From: Purshia tridentata
Lineage: Eukaryota; Streptophyta; Magnoliopsida; Rosales; Rosaceae
NCBI GenBank assembly: GCA_003254885.1
Contig: QANT01005968.1
Coordinates: 1-64,000 of the forward strand
Direction of reading: 5' to 3'
Length of the DNA stretch: 64,000 nt
In this document: one piece after another, positions 40,753 to 53,412 of the stretch
Position numbering within the stretch: position 1 is the stretch's first letter
Layout: every line of letters begins with the position of its first letter
Position numbers and translations under genes: made by a program
The notes under the pieces: model-generated
What the model was told of the DNA's origin: nothing
The model's database searches: none
What the model saw: the letters and a program-made list of their open reading frames with translations, nothing else

Positions 40753-43700
40753 TCATCTCTTATCAACAGAAGTCCCTTGCAACACTGAGGTGGATGAATC
40801 ATCGTCACCAGATTTCTTTGGTGTCATTCCTTGCTTACCTTGGCCTCCCTAGGGCATCACAACAAGAAGAGAGAACATTATTAAGCTTCGACCACTGGAC
40901 ATAACTTGAGCATACAAAAATTACTAAACGTTGAAAACAACAGCCCAAGCCCCATCTTTGAAGCTGTCAACAAATTATATAAAATAAAATATAAAAAACA
41001 CATCCTGCATGGAAACTTAATTCTGGACACAAATGGTGCTTGCATGACTGCCCCCTTCCCACTCCGTCATTTTATGCTATTCAGCTAAATAATAAATCAC
41101 AGACTGAAAAAATGGGTAATTAGTTGTGTTCACTCACTGGTCCCTTGCTGACATTTAACCTCCGCATTGATGGAGCCCGTGCCACTGATGAAGCAGCTGC
41201 AGCTGCAACAACACGTATTCTGTACACAAAATAAAGAAGATTAATCCACTTTCATATAATAGGTTACTGTCATACATAATATCAACCAACTATTTACAGT
41301 TTTCACTCAATGATACCTTTTATGTACATCAACATATTCATCTGTTTCGTCCACAATCTCCTCCTGTATTTTTCAAGAAAATCATCACTATACAATAAAG
41401 TGTGCTGGCAATTAAACAATCATAAACTGAAAGGAAGAGAATATCAATTGCATGTACTTTACCTGCAGGAGTTCTTCAAATACATCTTCCAGGGTGATGA
41501 TACCAATGACTTCACCATCCTCGATATCCTCTGAAAACTGGTGCATTCCATTTGTAGCTCCATCATTATAGGCTGAAAAATTTTCCCTATTTACATTAGG
41601 GGGCCTTGGTGCCTTGTGTATGTCAACAACAACACTGTCAGGCTTTTCATTCTTCTTGGATAGCAAAGGAGTAGTCAGTTCGGAGTCCATCCCAGTGACT
41701 TTGTTTCCTTCAGCATTCTGCCCATCAATCATTGGTGGAGGAACTTTAGATTTCCCTTTAGCCTTCACCACAGCAGCCATATGACTGCTGCCCTTTTGAA
41801 ACTCATTTAATATATCATACAGTGGCATATCTGCAGGAACTCTGGGAATATGACCCACAGATGAACACTTGCTATATCAAACTTACTAAAGGGATCGAGA
41901 AACATTAGCATATTTAAAGATGTTGAAGCATACCGGGGTATTCTACGGATGGAAACAGCACTGACTGGGGTCTCTGTTTCAGGTCGTACAGTGAGAAGAC
42001 TTTTCACCTAATCCCCAAATGAAAGTGGAGAAGGGATTAAAAACATGAGAATTACCAATTACAGATTTAGTGAGTGTTTAAAATCTAGATTGGATACGTA
42101 ACATAAAATAAAACTCCTAAAGATTTGAGTTCTATCACTCACCAGCAAAAGTCCAATAATATTTTTTGGATTACCAGAGTAGACAGGAACTCTACTATGG
42201 CCCCGAGCAAGAACTTTCCCCATTGCTTCCCTAAGGTATTAATTTGAGATGAATGTAAATATAATTAGATATACTACACAAGTTACTGCAATTTCTGCTG
42301 CAAATTCTGCTGCAAATTAACTAAAAAAACTAATAGATGGAAAACAGTTTAAAAAAAAAAAAAAAAAAACCTAAAATAACAGAAAGGCACCAAGCATATG
42401 CCTGTCTAGCATGTTTTATATGAAATCCAACTTATATAGATTATTTTAAATTGAATTTTCTAGTAGAAATTGACTGACTGAACTGAAAAGTCAATTTTGT
42501 GCAAGAGGTGTTGGATGCATAATCCAAATGTGATTCTTACTGAAAGCAATGGGATAATTAGACTGAGAATGCGAAAGAAAAATTACTCCGGACAACTTAC
42601 CAGTCCAGCTTAGAATTGACATCTAAGGAAAAGGTTGACTCAATAGGTGTCATTGCCTCCTCAGCAGTCTGTTGATAGGTAAAAATAGAATAAAAAAGTT
42701 GACTTTGAGTTTCTGACTTTACATTGAGTGGCTATATGCTACAAATTCCATGTTGATGCAAAGAGAAGAAAACTATAACAGTAATACATCAAAAGCACGC
42801 CAATTTCATATAATGTGTACCTTTTCAGTTAAATCTAGTGCTCCACTAATTATCGTTGTCTCGTCATGTGTAAGTTCACCACCCTTGCCAGCCTAGAGAT
42901 GACAATAACAGAATGCAATTTTAAGAAGATAAAACAAAGAAATATTATGAGATAGTATTTTTAGCTTCCTACACATTTAAATGGTTTTACCCAAGTGATA
43001 ACTTATTTCTTCTCTACAGATTCATTTTACCTCCTGGCTGTGGATGGAGACGAGGGCTTTTAACTGAGCTCGCCTAAATAATGCTTCATTATGTCCCAGT
43101 ACACAATCCAAGATCTGGAACACATAAATTTTTTATTGTCAACAAGTAGATGGAAAATCAAGTAGCATCAGCAGTAACTCATTATTTAAATGACAAGGAG
43201 CAGAATGATGTCAAAGAGGATTTCCACTTTCTAGTGTATTAGGTTCTTTTTAGATTTCTTTAGCAAGGCCTTTTTCAGAGGATGTGAGTAAAGCTTCATT
43301 GCATAACAGCTGAGTTTATTAAACTTTAAAGAGGTACAAGGAGAAAAGAGATGACAAGAACAAAAACCAGGTTCAAAGGAAAAACTTTATAAGGGTAGAT
43401 TAACAAATTACACCATTTGGATGAAGAACATGAAAAGCAAGTATGCCTCTCTCTGTGTTCCCATCCCAATTAATAAAAAATATACGCAATTTTTTTCTTT
43501 TTTTCTCTACCAAATATATATATGCGGGAGTGCTATTTGATCAAAATTCATGATTAGCGACTATCTAAAGTGAGGAACAGGCCAGACCAAGCAGAAGCAT
43601 TAACTAATGAAACTTCACAATTAACTGAATAGCCCGTAGTAAAAGGGGAAAGTATAGCCACCACATTACAAAGCCCGAAGCAGGCATCAGATCAAATTTA

Positions 43701-44680
43701 ATGAAAATATCAACTGCTCGTCTGAGAATATACCTTGCCAATTGGAAAAGCAATGGGATAGCAAATAATCATTAAAATTCGCACAAGGCATACAAAGTTG
43801 GCACCTACAGCAAGTCCATATCTGGTACATATTGCTTGCGGTATAACCTGACAGATTAAAAGAAACAGGCAAATCAAATTCCAATCCAAGCCAATCGTGT
43901 GTGAGTCTCATAAAGGTTAAAAGTTAAAACCAAAGAATACATCATGAAAAATTTAGAAATTAACATACCTCCCCGAAAAACAGGACAAAAGTCACAGAGA
44001 GAATTATAGCAACATACTGATTGAATAGTTTATCCAAATATATAGGAAGAGCCTGCAGATTATACATATCAAAGTTAATAGCTGACATTTAAATCATCCA
44101 AACAAACACATTTACCCTTTCCACTTCTACATTTTATACATTTAGCCAAACAAGCAGTGTGCTTTGGCATTCAATAAATTCTTGTATCCAGAATCAAATT
44201 TTATCATTAAAAAGCCAAAAGCAATCCAATAGTAAAAGGCATTGAGAAGCAGAGAGATTCCAATTCATCAAATTACTTACTTCCATAGCCGCCGCATTAC
44301 ACAGAAGCAAAGTGACCAGCAGCTGGTGCTGCTTCTGAACCACCGGCAGTATAGCAGCTAATTAAACACACAAACACAAATTTCCATTACAAAGGAATCA
44401 AATTTATCAGATAATTCGGTGAATGAAAGCCGGCGAGAAATTGAACGGAACCTGCTTGCTTTTTCTCGGCGGGAGTACCGCTACGTTGCAAAATCTCGAG
44501 GTCGACGAGACCAAGGGACATGAGGCCTAGAGTTAGGCCGGACATGATGCCGGCGAAGATCACCAGAAAGCACGAGACGCCGGCGTAGATGAACCACGTG
44601 ACCGTTCCGAAGGCGATATTTCCTTCAACGGAGTTCCGAATCAGCATCCGAGTCGCCATTACTGCATTTAACGGAAGCAT
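40753..44680 (-). CDS. DUF21 and CBS domain protein (CNNM/CorC-like; At4g14240-type)
   Basis: Thirteen exons on the minus strand: 44680-44452, 44357-44281, 44052-43969, 43847-43734, 43114-43031, 42892-42821, 42668-42601, 42230-42143, 42007-41934, 41841-41463, 41363-41317, 41219-41138, 40848-40753. The sum of 1,494 bases gives 497 residues. The N-terminal DUF21 membrane part has the conserved FAGIMSGLTLGLMSLGLVDL and EILQRSGTPAEKKQA, then LPIYLDKLFNQYVAI and a GEVIPQAICTRYGL loop. Two CBS modules follow (EEAMTPIESTFSLDV onward, and VPADMPLYDILNEFQKG to IGIITLEDVFEELLQEEIVDETD), separated by a long polar insert. The C-terminus is basic with KGPGGQGKQGMTPKKSG. Bacterial and animal relatives (CorC, CNNM) act in magnesium transport; transport here is inferred by family. 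A downstream ATG at 44659 is an alternative start. Confidence 0.93.
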
Positions 44681-46174
44681 AGCTGCTGCTATTGCTTCTT
44701 CTTCTTCCTTGTGATCGTGCTGGTTCTAACAGCTTCGATCTCTCCCAGAAAGCTAGAATCTGAGTCCGTGTCACAGGGATAGTTTGGACTTGGGAGTTTG
44801 GGAGTGTGGTTTTAAGGGACCGACGCGTGGCGGAATCGTAAGAGGTTTGGTTAAGATACTGATCTGGTAATAGGGCTTTTTTCGCCTGAGAAAATAAATT
44901 CACTTTTTAATTTCTACTTTCTAGATCGTAGATACTACTACTTGATAGGACTAAGATACCATGGCTTTTTGTGGTAAAAAAAGAGAGAGGGACAAGAATA
45001 TTCAACGTAGAAATAGAAAGACTTCTATTATTACATTGACTATGCGATCACATATATCTAATCTCAATTTTCAAGAAGATTAAAGCTAATTGCCTTTGCT
45101 CAATGTTGCTACTTCCTTGGTCTCTTCATTTATGAGAAGTGATAACTCTTGAATCACCCTATTCAAGATTGAATTTGATTACTTTGTTGATACTTTAAAT
45201 TAAGTTGATTATTCGGGGCAAACCATACACAATTTATGCAAATCTTAAGGATTATTCATAAATTAATTAGAGAAACAAATATAATTCATTGTTCTATATA
45301 TTGTCTTATTAAAAATTGAGGTAAGCAAAGAGTATATGGATTTGGATTATTTGTTTTTTGTTTTTTTACTTATTTTAATAGTAATCATGTCATATAAATT
45401 TAAGAGTTTATATAACTTGGTTCACCTGAAAAAATGATTACGAATTCATTTCCGCAAGCATACGTTGTAGTAGGTGGAGAAGGACACAGGCGGTAAGTGT
45501 AGCCGAAGTCCAAGGCTAGCTTGTTGCTATTGGACTGAAGGTCTAAACCGTGAGCCCCATTCGTTTATGGACGGACCCAGTCCATTGACTTCATTCTGGT
45601 GTGCGATATAGGATTATTATTCAACATTGACCCGACCCAAAAGAGTCCATGACTTTCGGCTCCTGAGTTAAGGCCCAAAATAGGAATTCTGAGAAACCGC
45701 TTCATATTACCAAAAATATATGTACTTCCAAATTGTACCAATCTCTGCAATGGCAGCAATGCCATTTCGAAGTATATATATATATATATTTCTTTTGATA
45801 CTCAATATATATTTTAAACTTGAATGGACCATTTTATCTTTTAGTAAAATTACTAATAAAGACAAATTATAACTTTTAAAAAATTAAATTTTCTTTCCAT
45901 ACCCAATACTTAATACCCAACTCCTTTACCAGTCCTAACCTAACCATCCTCACTCTCATTCACACCCTCTCTCACACTCACAATAATATCAAATTAAACC
46001 CTTACATCAAAACAAAGGCTTTTAGGTAGATGAATGCTGAAATCGTACTCTATGAGCCTTCAAATGATGTATGCATGCATTTTGTGTAATTTTTCTGCAT
46101 TTGTCCATGTTTTAAACGTTTTAGAAATTTTTTGTTCGAGACGTGTTCGGCGAACCAGAACTGAACACGACTAC

Positions 46175-46306
46175 AATGTTCGGTTGGAGTTGGTCAAATA
46201 AATGAGAAATGTTCGGTTGGAGTCGGTCAAACAAATGAGAAATGTTCGGTTAAAGTCGGCCGAACAAATGAGAAATGTCGGGTTGATGCCAATCAAAGAT
46301 TTGTGA
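46175..46306. repeat. 33-bp tandem repeat, about four copies
   Basis: Units starting AATGTTCGGTTGGAG(T/C)(T/C)GG occur at 46175, 46208, 46241 and, more diverged, 46274, each followed by TCAAA(T/C)AAATGAG or a close variant. The period is exactly 33 bases. Because 33 is a multiple of three, the minus strand reads as an 11-residue peptide repeat, but codon context and surroundings do not support a gene. It is a minisatellite. Confidence 0.85.
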
Positions 46307-48221
46307 CGAACTCGGCAGACTAGAGCCAAATGGCCTCCGACAACATAAATAATCCAACCCAAAAATCCACTAAAAACTCAAACTAATGGATAAAATTCAT
46401 ATAAAAACAACAAACCCATCATAAAAAATTTGCCCAAAATAACAAATAAAAAGCTTAAGGATTGAGATTCGGTGTTCTATTCGGTGGTGGTGAAGGGAAT
46501 ATGGCAGCTATTAGGTATGGTGTTTGCCTGTTGGGTATGGGTGTAGTGTAAATGCTTGGGTTGGGAGAAAAATTTATTATTGTTGGATATATGTGTAAAA
46601 TTGTAGGTAAGGAGAGAAAATTAAAATAATGAGTTGGGTATCTATTAATAAGAGTAATGTGGTAATTGAGGTTGGGTAAAATAAGAAAAAATTGTTTTAA
46701 AAAAGTGGGTGTTGGGTAAATTAAGAAATTGGGTAACAAAATAAGATTGTTGGTTATAAATAGAAATTTCCAAAAACATATGCAGAGAAAGGAAAATGTG
46801 ATTTCCAGAGCTAAAATATTTATGGTCAGAGCAAAAACATATAAAAGAAAATGTAGATTCAAATAATATATATCATGTTTATTTTGCAAATGCAAATATA
46901 ACATAATAAAATTAAAAATGTACTCGAACAATTTATTATACCCACACACTTCGAATCGAACATGTACTAGCTCTCTATCTATCTTGTATCATATGAATTC
47001 GATTAAGTTTATAATTGAAATACTATTCTTTTAAAAAACCAAATTCCACATATGCTCAAGAGAAAAATTTATTAGCATGCGTGGTAGCATATGGCGAGAG
47101 ACTAATTTAGTAATAATGTACCTAATCTTGCCACTAAGAGAGGCAGAAAAAAAAAGTAATATAATGTACCTTTAAATACCAATGTAACTACATTTTTGTA
47201 TATAAAGTCAAAATATTAAAGTCAAATTCTAATTCCCAAATTTAATGAAAAATAGATCTGTCCAATGATGCAAATCCAATCTAATACCCAAAAATTTATC
47301 ACTTTATGATGTATTAAGGATACAATGATCGAGAAATCCAACTCAAACCCCAAGAATATTTGGGCCAAATCTATTTGAGATTTCACATACCAAACTCATG
47401 ATACTCCTTGAAGATCTCATATAGTTTTATATGAAATCTAGTCTAAACTTATATATGATCTCAAATCCCATAAATATGAGGTATCATATCTATTTGAGAT
47501 TTTAAATGGCAAACTCTCATAGACCTTAAGGATTTCATGACTAATAATATGAAATCTAGTGTAAACTAAATCAAATATATTTGGTGCACATGTAAACGAT
47601 TAATTAGATTAATGTATATATCTATTTGAATCAAAAAAACGTGGTGTACATGCAAGTTCTCCATCAGAGGCTCAGAGTTAATTAAGCTTTCCAGATAACT
47701 AAGCCCTGGCCCAGTTCCCACTTACAAGAATCTTAACCCCCGCCCTCCATACATATAGGATCAGCCAAATTAATATGCATGCAGCAATAATTAGTTGACT
47801 TAATTCTCATTATATTCGGTTAACCACTCCGTCCCCACATTTGAGGGGTTAAAGCTTAATTAGAATCATTTTTTTCACTTTTGACTCTTTCTTACGTGTT
47901 TAATTAAGAATATATTTCAAGAAAAATTATGATTAAGAGTAAATCTTATCTATTTTCAACGTGAGTATCAAAAATTGAGCTAATTAATTTCTTGAATGAC
48001 TTATATTAGGTAAGGTAAAACACATGTGACCCCATAGTATAGTGAGCCTAACAGGTAACAAGGGAAAAACATCTAATTAATCCTGTACCAATTGCCAACA
48101 AGTAGAAATTAATATATAACCATCAAGCAAGTATGCAAAGATTAAGATATTATAGATCATAAAATTAAGTTGTAATATATATATGAATTAATTCCGACAT
48201 TCTTTGCCAAAACCGTGTTTT

Positions 48222-48222
<1 letters not shown>

Positions 48223-48253
<31 letters not shown>
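48223..48253. repeat. CT dinucleotide microsatellite
   Basis: About fifteen CT units in an uninterrupted run, of the kind often polymorphic in length between plant individuals. No gene is adjacent. Confidence 0.95.
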
Positions 48254-48256
<3 letters not shown>

Positions 48257-50646
48257 CGATCGTGCCAACGCGTTTGTGAGTTGTACACAAGGCTTGCACA
48301 TCATCACCTGCTAACGACAGCAATGAGGCCAACCCAAATCTAAACATATATGCATACTTGCATACAAAGAAAGAGTACAAAACTTGGTGCATGAAAAACA
48401 AATACCAACACCGCCAGCAGACAACGCGAAGACCAAACAAATTGGACTACATTTCCAGGAAACTACCCTTTGAAAAGCAGCACAAGCTAGGTTGGATCTG
48501 AGAGTTTTTTGAATAGGGTTTTAAATTGGGCCCGGGTTAATTGAATATTCAAGCTGACCAAGACATGCATTGTTGGTAGCTCTTCCCACAAAGAACCAGC
48601 GCTGTCTTTGCTAATTATTTAATTTGAAGCTTTTTTTGTTGGCATATGAGGCTTTATCTTTGACATTGCAGGTGTCCATAGAACTTGTGTGGCTAGCATG
48701 CATTTTATATCTAAGAACAGTAAGTCAATTTCATTGCATGTGCTTTCCTTAGAGATACATTGGATTATGCATGCATGGTACTTTGTCGTTTTCATATTAG
48801 AAATAACTGAGGATATATCTATAATTGGAATTGTGTAGAAGGATAGGCCATACGTACATATGTAAGTGATATATCACATTATCACCTATATATGTGATAA
48901 TTAATATATGTTCATGGATATATACATTCAGTTAAAAATTAATTATCTAATTCTATCATTTAACAACATAATTATTCTTTATATGTTACTCCGATTGCCT
49001 AAAGATGGTCTTATATTGCCATATTGTTTGATAACGCAAGAATCTTATATTGTATTGTATACATACATGTATATATATATATATATATAATATGTTATGC
49101 CTTAATATACAGAAAGAACCCCTAAATATGCCTACCATCAAAAGATAATGGTGATGGATAGCGATAGCTATTATAGGGACTTTGATAGAAACAACTCCCA
49201 CACTACCGTAGAGTAGACTCGAGTCGATGAGTAGACTGTCCTTTCATGCGTACCGTAGCTATCGACTAAGGGACAACCTAGCTAATTAATTAGGTTCTAA
49301 GTACAATTAACCTAATTAAGCAAGTACGTGCACAAACAATTGGCGACCCACTAATGGACGGTGCTACGCATCATTCAAGACAATGGACAATTATAACTCC
49401 CATTCCAAATTAATATTCAAACCTAACTTTTTCTTCCTCAATTTGAAATCAGTTAATCAGGGATAACAAGACAGATATAAATGACAAGGAATACCTGTAC
49501 GTGTGGTAACCCTTCGATAAAGAGATATATATATTGCTTGTAAACAAAAATTCAACACAGTTACTTTGTGCACCATGTATTTAATTAAGGTCTAGCTATA
49601 TAGTTACCATAAGAGTAAAGCTTTTAATAATTTAAAGTTTGGGGTCTAATAGTACGTGTCTAATATGCATGAGATTAGAGTTTTAAGTTCAAGAGGCTAG
49701 GGGTTCAAAATCTTCGACCCAGAACCTTCACTTACTTCCACAATTTAAGTGGAGTTGTATTATAATACTTACATCTATTTGTTGGCATATTCTCTAACAG
49801 CTTATACATAATCGAAATGTAACAAATTCTGCTACAAACACATACAAACAAGACTAGATTGGCATGGCTAGGCTGGCTTCGCATTCCTCTCTCTCTCAAT
49901 CAACCGATAAGCTTGAAACATTTTACGCTTTGGCAGTTGGCTCCATCTCATATATGATATATATGAAAATTAATAATCCCCAATTCTCTTTTTGTAAAGG
50001 TGATTTTGACCCTTAATGTAACTTTTTCCTTGAAAAGCCATGAAAGCTTAAGAACAAAAGATGTTTTTTTCTAGTGTTGGTCCACATGCCTTTTAAGATA
50101 AATATGGGGTGGTGAGTGGGGTATAAAGGTCACCCCCATATAATTATATATTAACCAAATATAGTTGGAACTTGGAACTTGGAACTTGGAATCATTTGGC
50201 ATATAGACCCCACCAATTACAGCGGCTTTCCCTTTGGCTCCTTTTAATTTCCAAGATTCCTATTGTAATTTAGCAATCGGATAGTTTGGAAATCTAATCA
50301 CAGCCTCACATCTAGCTGTTAAAAAGTTAAAACCCATCTCAAATTATCGATCACACATATTCACTTCCATCAAATCAAGGGACTTATGGGGCCATCCCAC
50401 ATTGCAGGTTCTTTAACCTTTTAACCTTTAGATTTTATTCAAGAGTGAAGTGTGTGATTGATTATAATTAGAATTTCACGACTCGTGAATTATAAAGTAT
50501 AGTCGTTTACATAAATGTATACGAATAATAATCAGTTATTAACAAGATATTATAACATTGACATTCTTATTCATTTATGGCTTCACATGCTTCAAAAAAT
50601 ATTATAAATTCACTATTTTTTGTGTATTTAAATAAGAATAATAGTA

Positions 50647-51023
50647 GAAAAATGCTTGGGTCCTCAAGCTTGAGGACTAACCTTGTCCTCAAGCCCATCA
50701 AAAGTCATAATTCCGCCGTGTCGGTTCAAAATCAGAACCGTTCAATTTTTAGATTACCTAATAAAGATCATCTCTACAAAAAATCAACTCAATCGGAAAT
50801 CGTTTGGTTGTACAATTGTCAACAAATAAATATAAGGTCATAGTTAAAAGACCAAACCATGTATCTATTCGTTAACAGTTATACAACCAAACGATTTTCG
50901 ATTGAGTTGATTTTTTTTCAGAAATGATCTTTATTAGGTGATCTAAAAATTGAACGGTTTTGATCTTTAACCGGCATGACGGAATTATGATTTTTAGCGG
51001 GCTTGAGGACCCAAGCATTGTCC
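50647..51023. mobile_element. Mutator-type MITE (377 bp) with 9-bp target duplication
   Basis: The left end reads GAAAAATGCTTGGGTCCTCA and the right end, inverted, GGACAATGCTTGGGTCCTCA; the inverted repeat then continues imperfectly to the centre through words such as ACCGTTCAA, AGATCAT and AAAAAATCAACTCAATCG. ATAATAGTA occurs at 50638-50646 and 51024-51032 as an exact 9-bp target duplication. The element encodes nothing. It belongs to the same family as 24107-24523, sharing terminal and internal words, but its arms are better preserved, so it is probably the younger insertion. Confidence 0.85.
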
Positions 51024-51859
51024 ATAATAGTATTGATGCATGTAGTTACTTGCATCTTAGAATTTGAACATTAATATCTATAAATTTCTTAATAGAGCCT
51101 TCACACATAAGAGCGTATATAAAGCTAAAAGGAACTTGTTTTGGGATGAAGCACCAAATGCAAGCCTGCATAAATTCCCAAAATCCCAATCATGTATATA
51201 CATCATAGCAAAATTAGCAAATATACATGTAAATCTTAAATGTAAAAAGCTCATGACTAATGATGTCAAAAAGACGGGCACGCACACAAGGAAAAAAAGA
51301 TCAAAACGCCTCTCCCCACTCTCTCACTCACTGGGTGGGGCCCAGGGGGTTTATTGGACGACTCTCAGTCTCTCACATCACAAATCACCATGGACCCCAC
51401 AGCGTGTTGCATCACTTCCAATTTATGATTGATGATTGATTTGATTGCAGGCGCACACCGCACAGCGCCGGTACGGAAACACACAAAGATGAGAGTGCGT
51501 TCGAGCGAGCGTGCGCAAAGTCACAAACCTTCCCACTTTTTTTTTTTTTTTTAATTTTTAGCNTTTTAAATTTTTAGCAGACTGCACGGATTTCTAAAAT
51601 GCTTCCAACTGTACGGCCCCAAATGTAAGGGACGTTACTTAACCACCTGAAAGCAACGTCTCCCCTCAGACCAAAGACTCAAAAAACAGTAACTATCTTC
51701 TTCTTTTATTCAGTTCTTCTTTCTAAGAATTTTTATTTTTTTACCGTAGAGTCGTAGTCTCATAGACGACCAAATAATTAAGGAAGAAAACCGCAGCAGC
51801 CTGCCATGTATCATGATGTCAAATGGAGATTAGGCCCAACTTCCCCTATAGCTAGCTGG

Positions 51860-52885
51860 CTAGCGTGTTGCGGCGGCAATGGCCGGCATAGATACTTTTC
51901 CGGCCAAAACAGTGGCAGTGGCAGCGGCGGCGGCGGCGGTGACAGTATCAGGCGGAAGAATTGTGGGTATTGGGTCTACCAAGAACTTCTCAACAGTTCT
52001 CTTGGAGGGTCTCGCAACGAGTTTTTCCCATGCTTGATCCTGGACGCCACGGTGTTTTAAAAAAACTTCCGTGGCGTCGAGGCGGTGCATGTTCCAATTC
52101 CACTTGCTTTGCAGGCGGCGGATTTTTTGGCGTTGGCAACGCGCCAACATGCAAGTATTTTCCTTAATTTTGGAAATGGCTGCTTGAAAAAGCCTCTCTT
52201 GGGTTTGAGAGTCGTTTCCATTGGCTTGGCCACGCAAATACTCATCCATTTCAGGGACCCCAATCGCTCGTCTGATCCCGCGCGTGTACTCAGCCTCGGA
52301 AGTAGTAGGATCGAACATTCTCTTGACCTCATCTATCAACCCCATCTTCACCATCTTATCCACGCGCTCGGATACAAAGGAGTTGAGCACCGGCAGAGCC
52401 ACATCAACCCAAAGAAAACAACACTCGTACTTGATCCGAAACTCGGCGTGGTCGTCCACCAAAGCTTCGATGTACGAATTCGACCCGCCAGCAATTATTG
52501 GGAGGCGGCCTCGCTCCAAAACGGATTCAATGGCCAAAGATGCATCGTGTTTGAAATCAGTGGATGTGAAGTTGGAATTTGGGTCAACTTCGCCTAACAA
52601 GTGATGTGGTACGCCGCGACGCTCCTCCTCGGTGACCTTGTTGGTGACGATATCAAGGCCTTTGTAGACTTGCATTTTGTCGGAGTTTATGATCTCCGCC
52701 GGATAATGGGTGGCGAGGTCGATGGCCAGCCTGGACTTGCCGGTCCCGGTGGCTCCCATCAAGATCACAACCTTGTCTTTGCGGCGGAAGAAAGGGTGGT
52801 CCATGGTCAGCTGCCCCGGCGGCCTTTGGAAGGTGACCATGGGCTGCATCACTTGTTTGCAGGCAGACATGTGAATAATTCTCAT
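51860..52885 (-). CDS. Adenylate isopentenyltransferase (IPT5/IPT7-like), cytokinin biosynthesis
   Basis: One intronless frame of 341 residues, the usual length and structure for plant ATP/ADP-type IPTs. It transfers the isopentenyl group of dimethylallyl diphosphate to ATP or ADP, the first and rate-limiting step of cytokinin synthesis, probably in plastids. The nucleotide loop GATGTGKS is at residues 44-51, followed by EIINSDKMQVYKGLDIVTNK (64-83), VPHHLLGEVDP and the PIIAGGSNSYIEALVDD block. The C-terminal RRAIGVPEMDEYLRG and KENTCMLARCQRQKIRRLQS motifs are intact. The C-terminus has an Ala/Thr run (TVTAAAAAATATVLAG). The first 35 residues may hold a transit peptide. Arabidopsis IPT5 and IPT7 are the closest by recalled sequence and by neighbouring genes. 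A start at Met6 is possible. Confidence 0.94.
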   Translation of the reverse strand: MRIIHMSACKQVMQPMVTFQRPPGQLTMDHPFFRRKDKVVILMGATGTGKSRLAIDLATHYPAEIINSDKMQVYKGLDIVTNKVTEEERRGVPHHLLGEVDPNSNFTSTDFKHDASLAIESVLERGRLPIIAGGSNSYIEALVDDHAEFRIKYECCFLWVDVALPVLNSFVSERVDKMVKMGLIDEVKRMFDPTTSEAEYTRGIRRAIGVPEMDEYLRGQANGNDSQTQERLFQAAISKIKENTCMLARCQRQKIRRLQSKWNWNMHRLDATEVFLKHRGVQDQAWEKLVARPSKRTVEKFLVDPIPTILPPDTVTAAAAAATATVLAGKVSMPAIAAATR

Positions 52886-53400
52886 TGTTAATTGAAATTA
52901 ACCTGCCAGAGAGAAAGACAGAGTCAGATTTTAATGGAAATTAATTATCCAAAATACACATGATGTAACAAACGTAAGCCTCAAATTGAAAATACCCCAC
53001 ATAATTATTAATTCTTGGACCACTGTACCTTTGGTGACAACTAAAAACGCGGCCACTTGTCGATAAAAAATGGCCTGCAAAAATTTCTTGCTGGCTGCGG
53101 AGAAACAGAGAGACAGAGAAGGGTAATGGGTTTTCTCGATCAGCTCCAGGTACATATGCAAACCAAAGCTAGCGAGCTGGCTTCTTCTATTAGCTTCCTA
53201 TTTTAACCACCACAAAACTGGTACTATATCTTCAATATATAAACACAGATGTATATTTACACTTAATTGGGAGGGAAAAAAATTTGTGCGTTTTGAGAAA
53301 GTGATTTATGATATATGTCAGGTAGCTAGATTTGTTTTCTCTGTTGTCTTGAAGCTGATGATGAATATTATCAGTGCCTAAGCACAAGAGAGGTGAGCTT

Positions 53401-53412
53401 GGGTATTTATAG
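53401..53412 (-). promoter_or_regulatory. Candidate TATA box of the IPT gene
   Basis: On the minus strand this reads CTATAAATACCC, a textbook plant TATA box, about 515 bases upstream of the IPT start. The leader between them could be spliced: a donor-like CAAAG|GTACAG near 53025 and an acceptor-like TCTCTCTGGCAG near 52900 would remove about 125 bases. Both are predictions. Confidence 0.5.

Larger units (their letters stand above)
44681..51859. other. Gene-poor region between the DUF21 and IPT genes
   Basis: About 7 kb of AT-rich DNA with no supported gene. The DUF21 promoter is at the left end and the IPT 3' region at the right. Contents listed separately: a 33-bp tandem repeat at 46.2 kb, a CT microsatellite at 48.2 kb, and a Mutator-type MITE at 50.6-51.0 kb. 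Two diverged copies of a roughly 130-base unit (TATTTGAGATTT ... ATATGAAATCTAGT) lie at about 47370-47455 and 47500-47570. A GGAACTTGGAACTTGGAACTT run is at 50166-50188. An N at 51563 lies next to a poly-T tract. Confidence 0.5.

Noticed and set aside
45530-45541. Twelve-base match to the start of miR319/miR159 (TTGGACTGAAGG)
   Set aside because: The match stops after twelve bases and no complementary arm for a hairpin precursor is nearby.
46175-46306. Regular 33-bp repeats resembling a CRISPR array
   Set aside because: The units are contiguous with no unique spacers, and this is plant nuclear DNA.
45830-46745. Possible inverted-repeat element with TACCCAAC-type words at both ends
   Set aside because: The similarity between the two sides is weak and low in complexity, and no target duplication or defined ends could be placed.
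46455-46949. Open frame of 164 residues on the minus strand
   Set aside because: The translation is dominated by Ile, Leu, Asn, Phe, Tyr and Pro from AT-rich simple sequence, with no domain and no splice or promoter context.
49685-49740. Box-B-like GGGGTTCAAAATCTTCGAC suggesting a tRNA or SINE
   Set aside because: No box A at a suitable distance and no cloverleaf could be drawn. I found no tRNA gene in the window.
52085-52604. Overlapping open frames on the plus strand within the IPT gene
   Set aside because: They are the reverse of a well-supported IPT coding sequence and carry no motif.
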